In this document: piece after piece, positions 17,314-26,978 of the stretch | How the letters are laid out: the number at the start of each line of letters is the position of its first letter | How positions within the stretch are numbered: the first letter of the stretch is position 1 | Origin: Fusobacterium necrophorum subsp. necrophorum | Lineage (GTDB): Bacteria > Fusobacteriota > Fusobacteriia > Fusobacteriales > Fusobacteriaceae | NCBI RefSeq assembly: GCF_004006635.1 | Contig: NZ_CP034842.1 | Span: 1,736,001-1,800,000, forward strand | Length of the DNA: 64,000 nucleotides | Reading direction: 5' to 3' | The notes under the pieces: generated by a model | Seen by the model: the letters and a program-made list of their open reading frames with translations, nothing else | Told to the model about the DNA's origin: nothing | The model's database searches: none | Position numbers and translations under genes: made by a program

Positions 17314-17602
17314 CTTGAAACACCTCCAAACACATTATAGCACATTAGCGACATTTTTGAAATTTATACCGACATTCAAACCGACAATTTTATCAAAAAA
17401 TTTGATATTCCATGATGATAAAATTTATAATCTTAGAATAAGATATTATATTTCTATTTGTTGTATGTTTAAAGATAAGTTTTCTATCAATACTATTTTT
17501 CTTTTTGCAAAAAAAGTTGAGACAATAAAATTTTCCTATTAAAATTAAATTGATCAAAACTAATTCAAAAGGAGTGATTTCCTCTTATTACTCATTTTTT
17601 CT
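17314..17602. other. Intergenic region with a degenerate copy of the NVGL repeat
   Basis: No gene is supported. On the minus strand TGCTATAAT (about 17332-17340) is a candidate -10 for the regulator gene. Just upstream, 17360-17395 reads in one frame as IVGLNVGINFKNVANV, a degenerate version of the NVGL linker. This may be a relic of a second regulator copy or a binding site. Confidence 0.45.
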
Positions 17603-18220
17603 CTAGTTTAATACCTGTATTGCCAATACAAAACTGTAAAATAATTTCAGACCGTAGAAAATAATAATAATTCCACAGACAACATTGATAGCTCGTAATA
17701 TTCTTTCATGAAATAAATTTTGAAACAGGGAAAGCAAAATAGAAACTCCTAAAAACCAAATACAAGAAGCGGAAGTCACTCCCAAAATAAATTTCATAGA
17801 TTCCGAAGCCGGCAAACTTGCTCGAAAGGCACCTAACATCATGGTTCCGTCTATAATGGCTTGAGGATTGAACCAAGTGACAACACAGGCGGAAGTAATT
17901 ACCTTTTTTAAGGGAATATTGACGTCCTTACTTTCCATATTTGCTTTTGCCCTGATTAAACCATAGCCAATATAAATAACGATAAGACTTCCCAGAAGAA
18001 GAATCAGCATTTTAAGAATAGGTGATTGTTCCATGAGAGCCCCCGCCCCGAAAAAACAAGCAAATGCCAAAGTGACATCGAAGAAAATGACAATCAAGGC
18101 GGTCAAAAAGACTCTTCCTTTTTTCTGTGTCAAAGCAGTATTGATAACAAATAAATTTTGAAGACCGATAGGAGCAACATAAGCCAATCCCATAAGCAAA
18201 CCTTGTAAATAATGATTCAT
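17603..18220 (-). CDS. LysE/ArgO-family amino-acid exporter
   Basis: A 205-residue inner-membrane exporter with about six hydrophobic segments. The family signature at the N-terminus, MGLAYVAPIGLQNLFVINTA, and the mid-protein WFNPQAIIDGTMMLGAF (NP-x-A motif) are characteristic of LysE/ArgO, which export basic amino acids. RBS GGGGGAAAGG precedes the ATG. It stands alone and is divergent from murI. Lysine or arginine is likely, but the substrate is inferred. Confidence 0.88.
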   Translation of the reverse strand: MNHYLQGLLMGLAYVAPIGLQNLFVINTALTQKKGRVFLTALIVIFFDVTLAFACFFGAGALMEQSPILKMLILLLGSLIVIYIGYGLIRAKANMESKDVNIPLKKVITSACVVTWFNPQAIIDGTMMLGAFRASLPASESMKFILGVTSASCIWFLGVSILLSLFQNLFHERILRAINVVCGIIIIFYGLKLFYSFVLAIQVLN

Positions 18221-18400
18221 TTTCCTTTCCCCCTAAAAAAATGTTATATATCAACATTATACATGAAAAATGTATTTTATAAAATAGAAATTTTGAAAAT
18301 CTAAACTGATTGTTCCAATCACGATAGGAAAGAATGAAAAAACATTTCTTCTGAAAAGAAAAAAGACCTCGGAGTATGACAATATTTAAAAAGAAACACT

Positions 18401-18428
18401 TTGACAGAAAAAAGATATGTTGTATAAT
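18401..18428 (+). promoter_or_regulatory. Sigma-70 promoter of murI
   Basis: TTGACA (18401-18406), a 16-base spacer and TATAAT (18423-18428). The start codon follows 28 bases downstream. Confidence 0.8.
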
Positions 18429-18455
18429 GTGAAGAAAAGAAAGAAAGGGATAATT

Positions 18456-19241
18456 ATGAAAATAGGAGTTTTTGATTCAGGGATTGGAGGACTGTCCGTC
18501 TTACACCAAGCCATGCAAATGTTACCACAAGAAAATTTTATCTACTATGCAGATGTCGATCATGTACCTTATGGAACCAAAACAAAAGAAGAAATTATAA
18601 AGTACAGTTCGGAAGCTGTTGAATTTTTAGTTCAAAAAGGAGTAAAGGCCATTGTCATTGCATGTAACACGGCAACCAGTGCAGCAATTCAGGAGTTAAG
18701 AGAAAAATATACCCTTCCTATCATAGGAATGGAGCCTGCGGTAAAAAAAGCCATTGACTTTCATCCGAAAAAAAGAGTATTGGTCATTGCAACTCCTATG
18801 ACAATTCAAGGAGAAAAGTTACATAATTTGATTGAAAAAGTCGATACGGAGCACTTGGTAGACGCTGTTGCCCTACCAAAATTGGTAACCTTTGCGGAAG
18901 AAGAAAATTTTGAAGAAGAGGAAGTGACAGAATATTTAAGAGAAGCATTAAAACACTTCAATCTGGAAAACTATTCTTCTGTTGTATTAGGGTGTACACA
19001 TTTTAACTATTTTAAAGACAGTCTGAAAAAAATGCTGCCGAAAGGGGTTCATTTCTTAGACGGAAACGAAGGAACCATAAAAAAACTAATTTCCGAATTA
19101 GAAAAACGCAAAGCTTTGGAGAAAAATTCTTCCAGGAAAATTGAATATTACTATTCAGGGAGAAAACTTTCCGATATTCAAGACATTACAAAAATGGGAA
19201 GATATATTCATCGTTTAAATCACATGTTAATGATTAAATAA
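18456..19241 (+). CDS. murI: Glutamate racemase
   Basis: A 261-residue cytoplasmic enzyme making D-glutamate for peptidoglycan. It carries FDSGIGGLSVL at the N-terminus, the first catalytic Cys in VIACNTATSAA, and the second in VVLGCTHFNYF. The start at 18456 (MKIGVFDSG) has AAAGGGA upstream. An in-frame ATG at 18417 overlaps the promoter and is rejected. Followed after 12 bases by an MBL-fold hydrolase gene in the same transcript. Confidence 0.96.
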   Translation: MKIGVFDSGIGGLSVLHQAMQMLPQENFIYYADVDHVPYGTKTKEEIIKYSSEAVEFLVQKGVKAIVIACNTATSAAIQELREKYTLPIIGMEPAVKKAIDFHPKKRVLVIATPMTIQGEKLHNLIEKVDTEHLVDAVALPKLVTFAEEENFEEEEVTEYLREALKHFNLENYSSVVLGCTHFNYFKDSLKKMLPKGVHFLDGNEGTIKKLISELEKRKALEKNSSRKIEYYYSGRKLSDIQDITKMGRYIHRLNHMLMIK

Positions 19242-19253
19242 GGGAGAACGGAA

Positions 19254-19874
19254 TTGTTGAAAATCAAGAAACAAGCACTTGGCTTATATAGAACGAATTG
19301 TTACGTACTCATTCAGGAAAAGCAATCCATTATTATCGATCCCGGTTTTTCTCCGGAAAAAATAGAAAGCATGTTTGATGGAACAAGGCCTTTAGCAATT
19401 TTATTGACACATGCTCATTTGGACCATGTCAACGCAGTAAAAGCTCTCCATCAAAAATATCAACTTCCCATTTATATGAGCAAAAAGGATGATGCTATTT
19501 TAAAGTTGACAACTTCAGCTCCTGAAGGCTATCATCGAGATTTTGAAGCGGAATACTTTGATTTGCAGGAAGGAAGATTACAAATTGGAAACTTCTGCTT
19601 TGAGATTATTGCAACTCCGGGTCATACCGAGGGAAGCCTCTGCATTCGATGTGAAAATCATCTCTTCACAGGAGATACTTTATTTCGAGGTACCATCGGA
19701 AGAACTGATATTTTTTCTTCCAATCCTGAAAAAATGCAGAAAAGTCTTGAAAAAATCAAAAGCTTGGATCCAAATTATATCGTATATCCGGGACATTCTG
19801 TCAATACAACTTTGGAAGAAGAATTTTTGACAAATCCTTTTTTATTAAACTCAATAGAAAATAAAAAAGACTAA
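19254..19874 (+). CDS. Glyoxalase II-like metallo-beta-lactamase-fold hydrolase
   Basis: A 206-residue hydrolase. The zinc ligands are THAHLDH, then the His in ATPGHTEGSL, the Asp in LFTGDTLFRGTIGRTD and the His in VYPGHSVNTT, the full dinuclear site. The family (YcbL/GloB2-like) cleaves thioesters such as S-lactoylglutathione analogues. The start is TTG (19254 or 19257) behind AAGGGAGA; no ATG lies near. Cotranscribed with murI, though no functional link is evident. Confidence 0.88.
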   Translation: MLKIKKQALGLYRTNCYVLIQEKQSIIIDPGFSPEKIESMFDGTRPLAILLTHAHLDHVNAVKALHQKYQLPIYMSKKDDAILKLTTSAPEGYHRDFEAEYFDLQEGRLQIGNFCFEIIATPGHTEGSLCIRCENHLFTGDTLFRGTIGRTDIFSSNPEKMQKSLEKIKSLDPNYIVYPGHSVNTTLEEEFLTNPFLLNSIENKKD

Positions 19875-19970
19875 ATTCAGTACAAAAGTGGACAGAGAAA
19901 CCATTCTATACAACATTACTTTTATATTGATAAATTGAGCCAAAAATCCGTGTAAAAAATCATATTTCAA

Positions 19971-19996
19971 AAAAAAGTGCCAAACGGCACTTTTTT
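19971..19996. terminator. Bidirectional terminator between MBL gene and purD
   Basis: AAAAAAGTGCC, loop AAAC, then GGCACTTTTTT. It ends the murI unit on the plus strand and the purine operon on the minus strand. Confidence 0.88.
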
Positions 19997-20043
19997 GAAT
20001 TACGATATAAAAATAAAAGTTTTAAAAACATTATAATGATATA

Positions 20044-21270
20044 CTAAAATACTATAATTTCCGAGTATAATTTCCCAATATCTTTTCGATAATAGGAATC
20101 CTGAAAAGAAATTTTTTCTATATCTTTATAGGCTTTTTGAATAGCTTCCTCCAGAGTAGGAGCCGTTGCAACAACATTTAACACTCTTCCTCCGTTATTA
20201 TAATATTTTCCATTTTCTTTCTTTACTCCCGCAAAGAATAGATGCTGTTCCACTTCATCCAAACCATGAATTTCATAGCCTTTTTGATAAGAAACCGGGT
20301 ATCCTCCCGAAGCTAATACCACACAACAGGAAGCGTTTTTAGACCATTTTATCTTTTCTGTGTCTAAGGTTCCGGCCAAAGCATCTTCCAACATTTCCAG
20401 AAAATCACTTTCCAGTAAAGGTAAGACGGCTTGTGTTTCGGGATCTCCCATTCTCATATTATATTCTAGAAGATAAACTCCCTTTTTTGTAATCATGAGT
20501 CCAAAGAAAATAATTCCTGCAAATTTCATTCCTTCTGCTTTCATTCCCTTCAAGGTCGGCTCTAAAATATCTTTTTGAAAAGCATCATATACTTGTTTCG
20601 TAACGTAAGGGTTAGGGGCAATGACCCCCATTCCTCCGGTATTCAATCCGCTTTCTTTCTCTCCAATCTTTTTATGATCTTTGGCGGAAATAAAGGGTAA
20701 AATAACATTGGAATCCGTTATGGATAGAATGGAAGCTTCCACTCCTTCTAAAAATTCCTCAATGACAACTTCGGAACCTGCCTCTTGGAAGACCTTTTCC
20801 ACCATAATTTCTTGAATTGCTTTTTTGGCTTCTTCCACATTCTGGCAGATAATGACTCCTTTTCCGGCTGCCAAACCGCTTGCCTTGACCACAAGAGGAT
20901 ATTCTTGTTTTTCTGCATAAGCAAGAGCCTGTTCCGCCTTTTGAAAACTTTCGTACCTTGCTGTTTTTACTCCATATTTTTTCATAAAAGTTTTGGAAAA
21001 AGCTTTGGATCCCTCCAACATCGCTGCTTGTTGATTGGGTCCGAAAATAACTAAATCTTCTCGCTCAAAAGCATCTACAATCCCCTTGACCAATAGTTCT
21101 TCACTTCCTACCATCGTCAAAGTGACTTTTTCTTTTTTTGCGATTGCAATCAATTCTTCTATACTTAAGGAAGAAGATTTTATTATGACTTCTTCCACTT
21201 TTGGATTTTGTTGTAATTTCCAAGCAATTGCATCTTCTCTACCTCCGCTTCCTACAACTAAAATTCTCAT
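20044..21270 (-). CDS. purD: Phosphoribosylamine-glycine ligase (GAR synthetase)
   Basis: A 408-residue ATP-grasp enzyme, step 2 of purine synthesis (5-phosphoribosylamine + glycine + ATP to GAR). It has MRILVVGSGGREDAIAWKL, the ATP-grasp region VVKASGLAAGKGVIIC, and NTGGMGVIAPNPYV. A longer start at 21285 is open, but GGGGGAAG precedes the ATG at 21270. It is the last gene of the leftward pur operon, 17 bases after purH. Confidence 0.96.
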   Translation of the reverse strand: MRILVVGSGGREDAIAWKLQQNPKVEEVIIKSSSLSIEELIAIAKKEKVTLTMVGSEELLVKGIVDAFEREDLVIFGPNQQAAMLEGSKAFSKTFMKKYGVKTARYESFQKAEQALAYAEKQEYPLVVKASGLAAGKGVIICQNVEEAKKAIQEIMVEKVFQEAGSEVVIEEFLEGVEASILSITDSNVILPFISAKDHKKIGEKESGLNTGGMGVIAPNPYVTKQVYDAFQKDILEPTLKGMKAEGMKFAGIIFFGLMITKKGVYLLEYNMRMGDPETQAVLPLLESDFLEMLEDALAGTLDTEKIKWSKNASCCVVLASGGYPVSYQKGYEIHGLDEVEQHLFFAGVKKENGKYYNNGGRVLNVVATAPTLEEAIQKAYKDIEKISFQDSYYRKDIGKLYSEIIVF

Positions 21271-21287
21271 CTGCTTCCCCCTCAATC

Positions 21288-22790
21288 TTAATGTTTAAAA
21301 TGTCGAACTCCTGTAAATATCATAGAAATTCCATGTTCATTACAGGCATCAATGGATTCTTGATCCCGCAAAGAACCACCCGGTTGAATAATAGCTTGAA
21401 TATGGTGTTCCGCACAACAGTCCACAACATCTCGAAATGGGAAGAAAGCATCCGAAGCTAATACCACTCCTTCTCCTGCTCTTTCAATTGCCTGTTGCGT
21501 TGCCCAAATTCGATTGACTTCTCCTGTTCCGATTCCCAAAGCCATTTGATTTTTTACGACTACAATGGCATTGGATTTGACATGCTTGACCACCTTCATT
21601 CCAAATAATAAATCCTTTTTTTCTTCTTCGGTCGGAGCTTTTTTTGTCACTACTTCTAAATTTTCTAAGTTAATTCTATCTTCTTCTTGTACCAATAGAC
21701 CTCCGTCCACTTTTACAAGATTTCTTTGATCTCTCGGTTTTTGATGACAGGCAATCACACGTAAATTCTTTTTCCGGGATAAGACTTCCAAAGCTCCTTT
21801 CGTATAAGAAGGCGCAATGATAATTTCCAAGAAAATTTTACTCAATTCTTCTGCCGTTTTCTCATTCACTTCTTGATTGAAAGAAACAATTCCTCCGAAA
21901 ATGGAAGTAGGATCGCAAGAATATGCTTTTTCAAAAGCTTCCTCCACAGTTTTTCCAATTGCCACTCCACAAGGAGTGGAATGCTTTAAGCCGCAACAAG
22001 CAATTTCTTCTTCAAATTCCTGTACCACTTTCCAAGCGACATCCATATCCCGTAAATTGTTAAAAGACAGTTCCTTCCCCTGATGTTGGATAAAATCTTT
22101 CATGGCTCCATTTTCCGTGGTAGAAACATAGTAGGCTGCTTTCTGATGCGGATTTTCTCCGTAACGCAAATCCATTTTCTTTTCATAGGAAGCACTAAAA
22201 TATCTTGGAAATTCTTCTTCCAGTAAGAAATTGGAAATAGCAGCATCATAGGCGGAAGTTAAATTAAAGACCTTTCCTGCAAACCGTTTTCGATGTTCAT
22301 AAGAAACCTCTCCAAAAGTACTGATATCTTCTTTGACAATCTCATAGTCCTTAGGATCTGAAATCACAACGACATCTTGAAACGATTTTGCTGCCGAACG
22401 TAACATAGTCGGTCCCCCGATATCAATAAATTCCACTTTCTCCTCAAAAGAAATCTCACTTTGTACTTTTTCAAAGAAAGGATACAAGTTTACAACGACC
22501 ATATCAATAGTATGAATTCCTAACTTTTGAATGCAGGACATATGCTCTTCCTTGTCACGAATTGCTAAAATTCCTCCGTGAATGGCAGGGTGTAAGGTTT
22601 TAACCCGCCCATCTAACATTTCTTGCATTTTCGTCACTTCTGAAACTTCTATGACAGGAACCCCGTTCTCCTGCAAATATCGATAAGTTCCTCCCGTTGA
22701 AAGTATCTCGTAGTCATGTTTTCTCAAAAATTCCGAAAATTCTAAAATATTTTCTTTATAGAATACAGAAATTAAAGCTCTCTTTTTCAA
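21288..22790 (-). CDS. purH: AICAR transformylase / IMP cyclohydrolase
   Basis: A 500-residue bifunctional enzyme performing the last two steps to IMP. The N-terminal MGS-like cyclohydrolase domain begins [14 protein letters not shown] and has [10 protein letters not shown] and [16 protein letters not shown]. The C-terminal transformylase carries the catalytic [11 protein letters not shown] and [10 protein letters not shown]. Full length. It lies between purN (1-base gap) and purD in the operon. Confidence 0.97.
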   Translation of the reverse strand: MKKRALISVFYKENILEFSEFLRKHDYEILSTGGTYRYLQENGVPVIEVSEVTKMQEMLDGRVKTLHPAIHGGILAIRDKEEHMSCIQKLGIHTIDMVVVNLYPFFEKVQSEISFEEKVEFIDIGGPTMLRSAAKSFQDVVVISDPKDYEIVKEDISTFGEVSYEHRKRFAGKVFNLTSAYDAAISNFLLEEEFPRYFSASYEKKMDLRYGENPHQKAAYYVSTTENGAMKDFIQHQGKELSFNNLRDMDVAWKVVQEFEEEIACCGLKHSTPCGVAIGKTVEEAFEKAYSCDPTSIFGGIVSFNQEVNEKTAEELSKIFLEIIIAPSYTKGALEVLSRKKNLRVIACHQKPRDQRNLVKVDGGLLVQEEDRINLENLEVVTKKAPTEEEKKDLLFGMKVVKHVKSNAIVVVKNQMALGIGTGEVNRIWATQQAIERAGEGVVLASDAFFPFRDVVDCCAEHHIQAIIQPGGSLRDQESIDACNEHGISMIFTGVRHFKH

Positions 22791-22791
22791 T

Positions 22792-23352
22792 TTATCTCTT
22801 CCTTTCTTCTTTTATTTTTTGAATGGCTTCCGGCAATAAAATATGTTCCTGCTCTAAGACTCTCTCCTGTAGAAGGACTGCAGTATCCGTGGAATAGACA
22901 GGGATTTCTCTCTGCAAAATAATCTCTCCTCCGTCAATCTCTTCCGTAACATAGTGAACAGTACAGCCGCTCTTCTCTTCTTTGGCTGCAAGGACCGCCT
23001 CATGAACATGAATTCCGTGCATTCCCTTTCCACCGAATTTAGGAAGTAAAGAGGGATGGATATTGATAATCTTTTTCTCCCAATTTTGTAAAAAATTGTT
23101 TGGTAAAATAGATAAATATCCCGCCAATACTATTAAGTCGATTTCTTTTCCTTGAAAAAATGAATGTAAATCCTCTTTTTTCAAAATACAAAAAGGAATC
23201 TTATATTTTCTAGCTCTGTCTAAGGCAGGGCAATTTCTGTCCGCCACAATATAGGAAACCTCACAATCAGTCAAAGTTCCTGTTTCGATGGCATCTAAAA
23301 TGGATTGTAAATCCGTTCCTCCTCCGGATACCAATACGGCTATTTTAAACAT
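22792..23352 (-). CDS. purN: Phosphoribosylglycinamide formyltransferase
   Basis: A 186-residue enzyme, step 3, transferring formyl from 10-formyl-THF to GAR. It has [20 protein letters not shown], the catalytic [17 protein letters not shown] with Asn and His, and [15 protein letters not shown] with the catalytic Asp. The start overlaps the end of purM by 13 bases. Folate dependence means the organism uses PurN rather than PurT here. Confidence 0.96.
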   Translation of the reverse strand: MFKIAVLVSGGGTDLQSILDAIETGTLTDCEVSYIVADRNCPALDRARKYKIPFCILKKEDLHSFFQGKEIDLIVLAGYLSILPNNFLQNWEKKIINIHPSLLPKFGGKGMHGIHVHEAVLAAKEEKSGCTVHYVTEEIDGGEIILQREIPVYSTDTAVLLQERVLEQEHILLPEAIQKIKEERKR

Positions 23353-24356
23353 AAGCTGTGATCTCCTTTTTCAATATATCCAATTTCATAGGCTTTTTCT
23401 CCCAAAGAATTTAGATAGTCTATGATAGCCTCAGAATCTTCCGCATTCACAACCAGAGTGTATCCGATTCCCATATTGAAAGTTCCATACATTTCTTCCT
23501 CGGAAATCTCTCCTCTTTCTTGAAGCAACTCAAAAATTTCCAATGTTCTTACCTTTTCTTTCCAAACAACAGGAGAAAATTCTTTTCCCATACAACGAGG
23601 CAGATTTTCTGGAAGTCCTCCTCCTGTAATATGTGCCATTCCGTTTACTTGGAATTTTTCCAAGACTTTTAAAATGTTTTTGACATAAATTCGAGTAGGC
23701 GTTAATAAAATATCCGATACCTTTCCTCTTCCATGTTCTTTGGTTTGAATCACTTCATCATAATCCGTAAATATCTTTCTCACCAAAGAAAATCCATTGC
23801 TGTGTACTCCACTGGAAGCTAAAGCAATAATTTTATCTCCTTCCTTGACCTTCCTTCCGTCAATTAAATTTTCTTTTTCCACAATTCCTACACAAAATCC
23901 CGCTATATCGTAATCTCCCACCTGATAGAAACCGGGCATTTCCGCCGTTTCTCCTCCAATCAAGGCAGCTCCCGCTTGTAAACATCCTTCCGTCACTCCG
24001 GAAACCAACTCTGCAGCGACTTGAGAATCCAATTTTCCACAAGCTAAATAGTCTAAGAAAAATAAAGGCTTTGCCCCATGACAAAGAACATCGTTAACAC
24101 ACATGGCAACAGCATCAATTCCTACCGTATTATATTTTTTTTGTTTTAAGGCAATTTCCAATTTGGTCCCCACTCCATCTGTTCCTGAAACCAGAACAGG
24201 ATTTTTATAAGAACCTAACTCATACATGGCTCCAAAACTTCCTAAATTTGTTAATACCGATTGATTATGAGTCTTTAATACATTTTGTTTCATCAGTTCA
24301 ACAGCTTTGTATCCCTCTTCTTTATCCACTCCTGAACTTTTATATGAATTTGACAT
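23340..24356 (-). CDS. purM: Phosphoribosylformylglycinamidine cyclo-ligase (AIR synthase)
   Basis: A 338-residue ATP-dependent cyclase, step 5. Visible motifs are YKSSGVDKEEGYKAVELM, the ATP site GVGTKLEIA, DAVAMCVNDVLCHGAKPLFFLDYLA, GGETAEMPGFY and ITGGGLPENLPR. The ATG at 24356 (MSNSYKSSG) has GGGGGAAG upstream. The longer open reading to 24419 runs inside purF and is rejected. Ends within the start of purN. Confidence 0.96.
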   Translation of the reverse strand: MSNSYKSSGVDKEEGYKAVELMKQNVLKTHNQSVLTNLGSFGAMYELGSYKNPVLVSGTDGVGTKLEIALKQKKYNTVGIDAVAMCVNDVLCHGAKPLFFLDYLACGKLDSQVAAELVSGVTEGCLQAGAALIGGETAEMPGFYQVGDYDIAGFCVGIVEKENLIDGRKVKEGDKIIALASSGVHSNGFSLVRKIFTDYDEVIQTKEHGRGKVSDILLTPTRIYVKNILKVLEKFQVNGMAHITGGGLPENLPRCMGKEFSPVVWKEKVRTLEIFELLQERGEISEEEMYGTFNMGIGYTLVVNAEDSEAIIDYLNSLGEKAYEIGYIEKGDHSLCLK

Positions 24357-24369
24357 TCTTCCCCCTTTT

Positions 24370-25719
24370 CTATCTGTTTTCGTCTTCTTTAAAACATCCG
24401 ATGTAAAAATCTTCTCCATTTCCTAAAGATTTTTTCAGGTTTTCCAAAGATAAGTATTCCAGTGTCGTCGCTCCAATTTTTTGCCGAATTTCTTCGACTG
24501 TCATATGGCTTCCCATTAAAATGTTATCCGGATCAATATTAACTCCGAAATAGGATTCTTCTATGACAATAGGAGAAGCGGAACGAAAATGAACTTCCTT
24601 TGCTCCTGCTTCAAATAAGATGTCAATCAACTTCTTCGAAGTGGTTCCTCGTACAATTGAATCGTCCACCACTACAATACTTTTCCCTTCTATCAAGCTA
24701 CGAATAGGATTTAATTTTACTTTGACAGCACGTTCTCGTAATTCTTGCACAGGAGCAATGAAAGTACGTCCCACATATTTATTTTTTAACAATCCTGCCG
24801 AATAGGGAATTCCGCTTGCTTCCGCATAACCGATGGCTGCCGGAACTCCGGAGTCCGGAACTCCTATGACAATATCCGCTTCCACAGGATGTTGCTCATA
24901 CAAATATCTTCCTGTCGTATGTCGAAATTCATAAACACTCATTCCGTCAATCACACTGTCCGGTCTTGCAAAATAAATATATTCAAAAGAACTTGCTTTT
25001 TTATGGCTCTCTTGATACTGAATACTTTCTACTCCCTGATTATCTATGATGACCATTTCTCCCGCTCTGATATCTCGCACAAATTCTGCTCCGATCGCAT
25101 CTAAAGCACAAGATTCGGAAGCAAGAACATACATATCTTCCTTAATTTTCCCTAAACATAGGGGTCTTAACCCTTCCGGATCTCGAACTCCTATCAATTT
25201 ATCATTAATAATCATCGCGAGTGCGAAACATCCCTTTAATTTTTCCACTGTTTTTAAAACCGCTTCCCGATAACCATATTTCCCATAAATACTTAAATAT
25301 TTTAAGATAATTTCCGTATCAATGGCGGTATGAAACAACATCCCGTTCTCAATCAATTCTTGTTTCAAGTCTTCTTTGTTTTCCAAATCTCCATTATGCA
25401 CCAAAGAAATCATTCCCATGGAAGACTCTCCTCCAATGGGCTGACAATTTCGGGAAGAACCTGTACTGGCAGAACCATATCGAGTATGAGCGATGAGGAT
25501 ATTTCCTGTAAATTTTTGAAAATCTTCCGCTAAAAATACATCGGATACCAAACCTACATCCTTAATCGTTTTTTGTCTTACTTTATTCTCTGTAATCGTA
25601 TCACAGATAGTATATCCGGCTCCTTCCTGTCCTCTATGTTGTAAGGCATACATACCGTAGTATCCAATCCCTACTAGGTCATTTCTTAATTTTTTTGAGT
25701 GTACTGCTAAAATCCCCAT
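24370..25719 (-). CDS. purF: Amidophosphoribosyltransferase, without the usual N-terminal Cys
   Basis: A 449-residue enzyme for step 1, making phosphoribosylamine from PRPP. The N-terminal Ntn glutaminase domain (IAHTRYGSASTGSSRNCQPI, then HNGDLEN) and the C-terminal PRPP site (IVVVDDSIVRGTTSKKL) are clear. The protein begins MGILAVHSKK, whereas the family begins M-C-G-I with Cys1 as glutaminase nucleophile. There is no Cys in the preceding in-frame codons, and only 27 bases separate it from purC. AAAAGGAGA precedes the ATG. Either the enzyme uses free ammonia or a 3-base loss or base-call problem has occurred. The purF identity itself is firm. Confidence 0.94.
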   Translation of the reverse strand: MGILAVHSKKLRNDLVGIGYYGMYALQHRGQEGAGYTICDTITENKVRQKTIKDVGLVSDVFLAEDFQKFTGNILIAHTRYGSASTGSSRNCQPIGGESSMGMISLVHNGDLENKEDLKQELIENGMLFHTAIDTEIILKYLSIYGKYGYREAVLKTVEKLKGCFALAMIINDKLIGVRDPEGLRPLCLGKIKEDMYVLASESCALDAIGAEFVRDIRAGEMVIIDNQGVESIQYQESHKKASSFEYIYFARPDSVIDGMSVYEFRHTTGRYLYEQHPVEADIVIGVPDSGVPAAIGYAEASGIPYSAGLLKNKYVGRTFIAPVQELRERAVKVKLNPIRSLIEGKSIVVVDDSIVRGTTSKKLIDILFEAGAKEVHFRSASPIVIEESYFGVNIDPDNILMGSHMTVEEIRQKIGATTLEYLSLENLKKSLGNGEDFYIGCFKEDENR

Positions 25720-25746
25720 GTTCGTTGTTCTCCTTTTATAAAAAAA

Positions 25747-26463
25747 TTATACTCTTGTTTCTGTTAACCTCTTGACTACTTCGATGTAAGCTTCTTCAAT
25801 ATTTCCTAAATCTCTTCGGAATCTATCTTTATCTAATTTTTCTCCCGTTTCTTTATCCCACAATCGACAAGTATCCGGTGTAATTTCATCTGCCAATAAG
25901 ATTTCTCCTTTGGAATTTTTTCCAAACTCAATTTTAAAATCAACTAAAGTAATTCCAATCTTATCAAATTTTTCTTTCAATAACTCATTAATTTTGGAAG
26001 TAATGGCATAAATTTCTTTTAATTCTTCATATGTTGCCAAGTTTAATGCAACCGCATGGTGATCATTGATTAACGGATCCCCATATTCATCATTTTTATA
26101 ACAAATTTCAAAAATCGTATTGCTCGGTTTCGTTCCTTCTGCAATTCCTACTCTTTTTGCCATAGAGCCTGCAATTAAATTTCTTACGATCACTTCCAAA
26201 GGGAAAATTTGAACTTTTTGACACAACTGATCTCTTTCATTTAATTTTTTTACAAAGTGTGTTTTAATTCCATGTTCTTCCAACATATTGAAAATTAAAG
26301 CGGTAATTTCATTATTCATAATTCCTTTGTTATGAATACTTCCTTTTTTTGCACCATTTCCTGCTGTTGCATCATCTTTATAATGAACAATAACCAAATC
26401 TTTATCCTCTGTCGCATACAATTGCTTTGCCTTTCCCTCATATAAAAATTCTCTTCTTTCCAT
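25747..26463 (-). CDS. purC: SAICAR synthetase
   Basis: A 238-residue ATP-dependent ligase joining CAIR and aspartate. It has [13 protein letters not shown], the substrate-binding [26 protein letters not shown] and [13 protein letters not shown]. Standard bacterial length. It follows purE by 27 bases with GGAGG before its ATG. Confidence 0.97.
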   Translation of the reverse strand: MERREFLYEGKAKQLYATEDKDLVIVHYKDDATAGNGAKKGSIHNKGIMNNEITALIFNMLEEHGIKTHFVKKLNERDQLCQKVQIFPLEVIVRNLIAGSMAKRVGIAEGTKPSNTIFEICYKNDEYGDPLINDHHAVALNLATYEELKEIYAITSKINELLKEKFDKIGITLVDFKIEFGKNSKGEILLADEITPDTCRLWDKETGEKLDKDRFRRDLGNIEEAYIEVVKRLTETRV

Positions 26464-26490
26464 TCTCTCTTTTCCTCCTGCTGTTTCCTT

Positions 26491-26967
26491 CTATAATTCT
26501 ACTTTTTTATTTTCTTCTGCAAATTGTTCTTTCATCTTATTTCTAAATTCCAGCAACTTTTTTGCCAAATCCGTATTTTCTATCGCCAGCATTTGTACCG
26601 CCAACATTCCTGCATTATAGGAATTGTTAATCCCCACACAGGCAACAGGAATGGACTTCGGCATTTGCACAATGGAATACAAGGCATCCACTCCCTCCAA
26701 AGCTGCTCGAATCGGAACTCCGATAACAGGCAGGGTTGTCTTGGAGGCAATTACCCCCGGCAAATGAGCCGCCAAACCTGCCCCTGCAATAATGACCTTA
26801 CAATCCGTTTTTTCCAAATGTTCCAAAGTTTCTTCCAACAATTCCGGAACTCGATGAGCCGATAAGACATGAGCTTCGTATTCAATTCCAAATTCTCTTA
26901 AACAATTGGCGGCTCCTTTCATAACATCGATATCCGACTTACTTCCAAAAATAATAGCTACTTTCAT
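26491..26967 (-). CDS. purE: N5-CAIR mutase / AIR carboxylase
   Basis: A 158-residue enzyme making CAIR. It has IIFGSKSDIDVMKGA at the N-terminus, VLSAHRVPELLEE (catalytic His) and AGAGLAAHLPGVIAS. The SAHR form is typical of class I PurE, which needs PurK. No purK lies in this operon, so PurK may be encoded elsewhere or the protein may use CO2 directly. Twelve bases separate it from purL. Confidence 0.95.
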   Translation of the reverse strand: MKVAIIFGSKSDIDVMKGAANCLREFGIEYEAHVLSAHRVPELLEETLEHLEKTDCKVIIAGAGLAAHLPGVIASKTTLPVIGVPIRAALEGVDALYSIVQMPKSIPVACVGINNSYNAGMLAVQMLAIENTDLAKKLLEFRNKMKEQFAEENKKVEL

Positions 26968-26978
26968 CTTTCCTCCGT

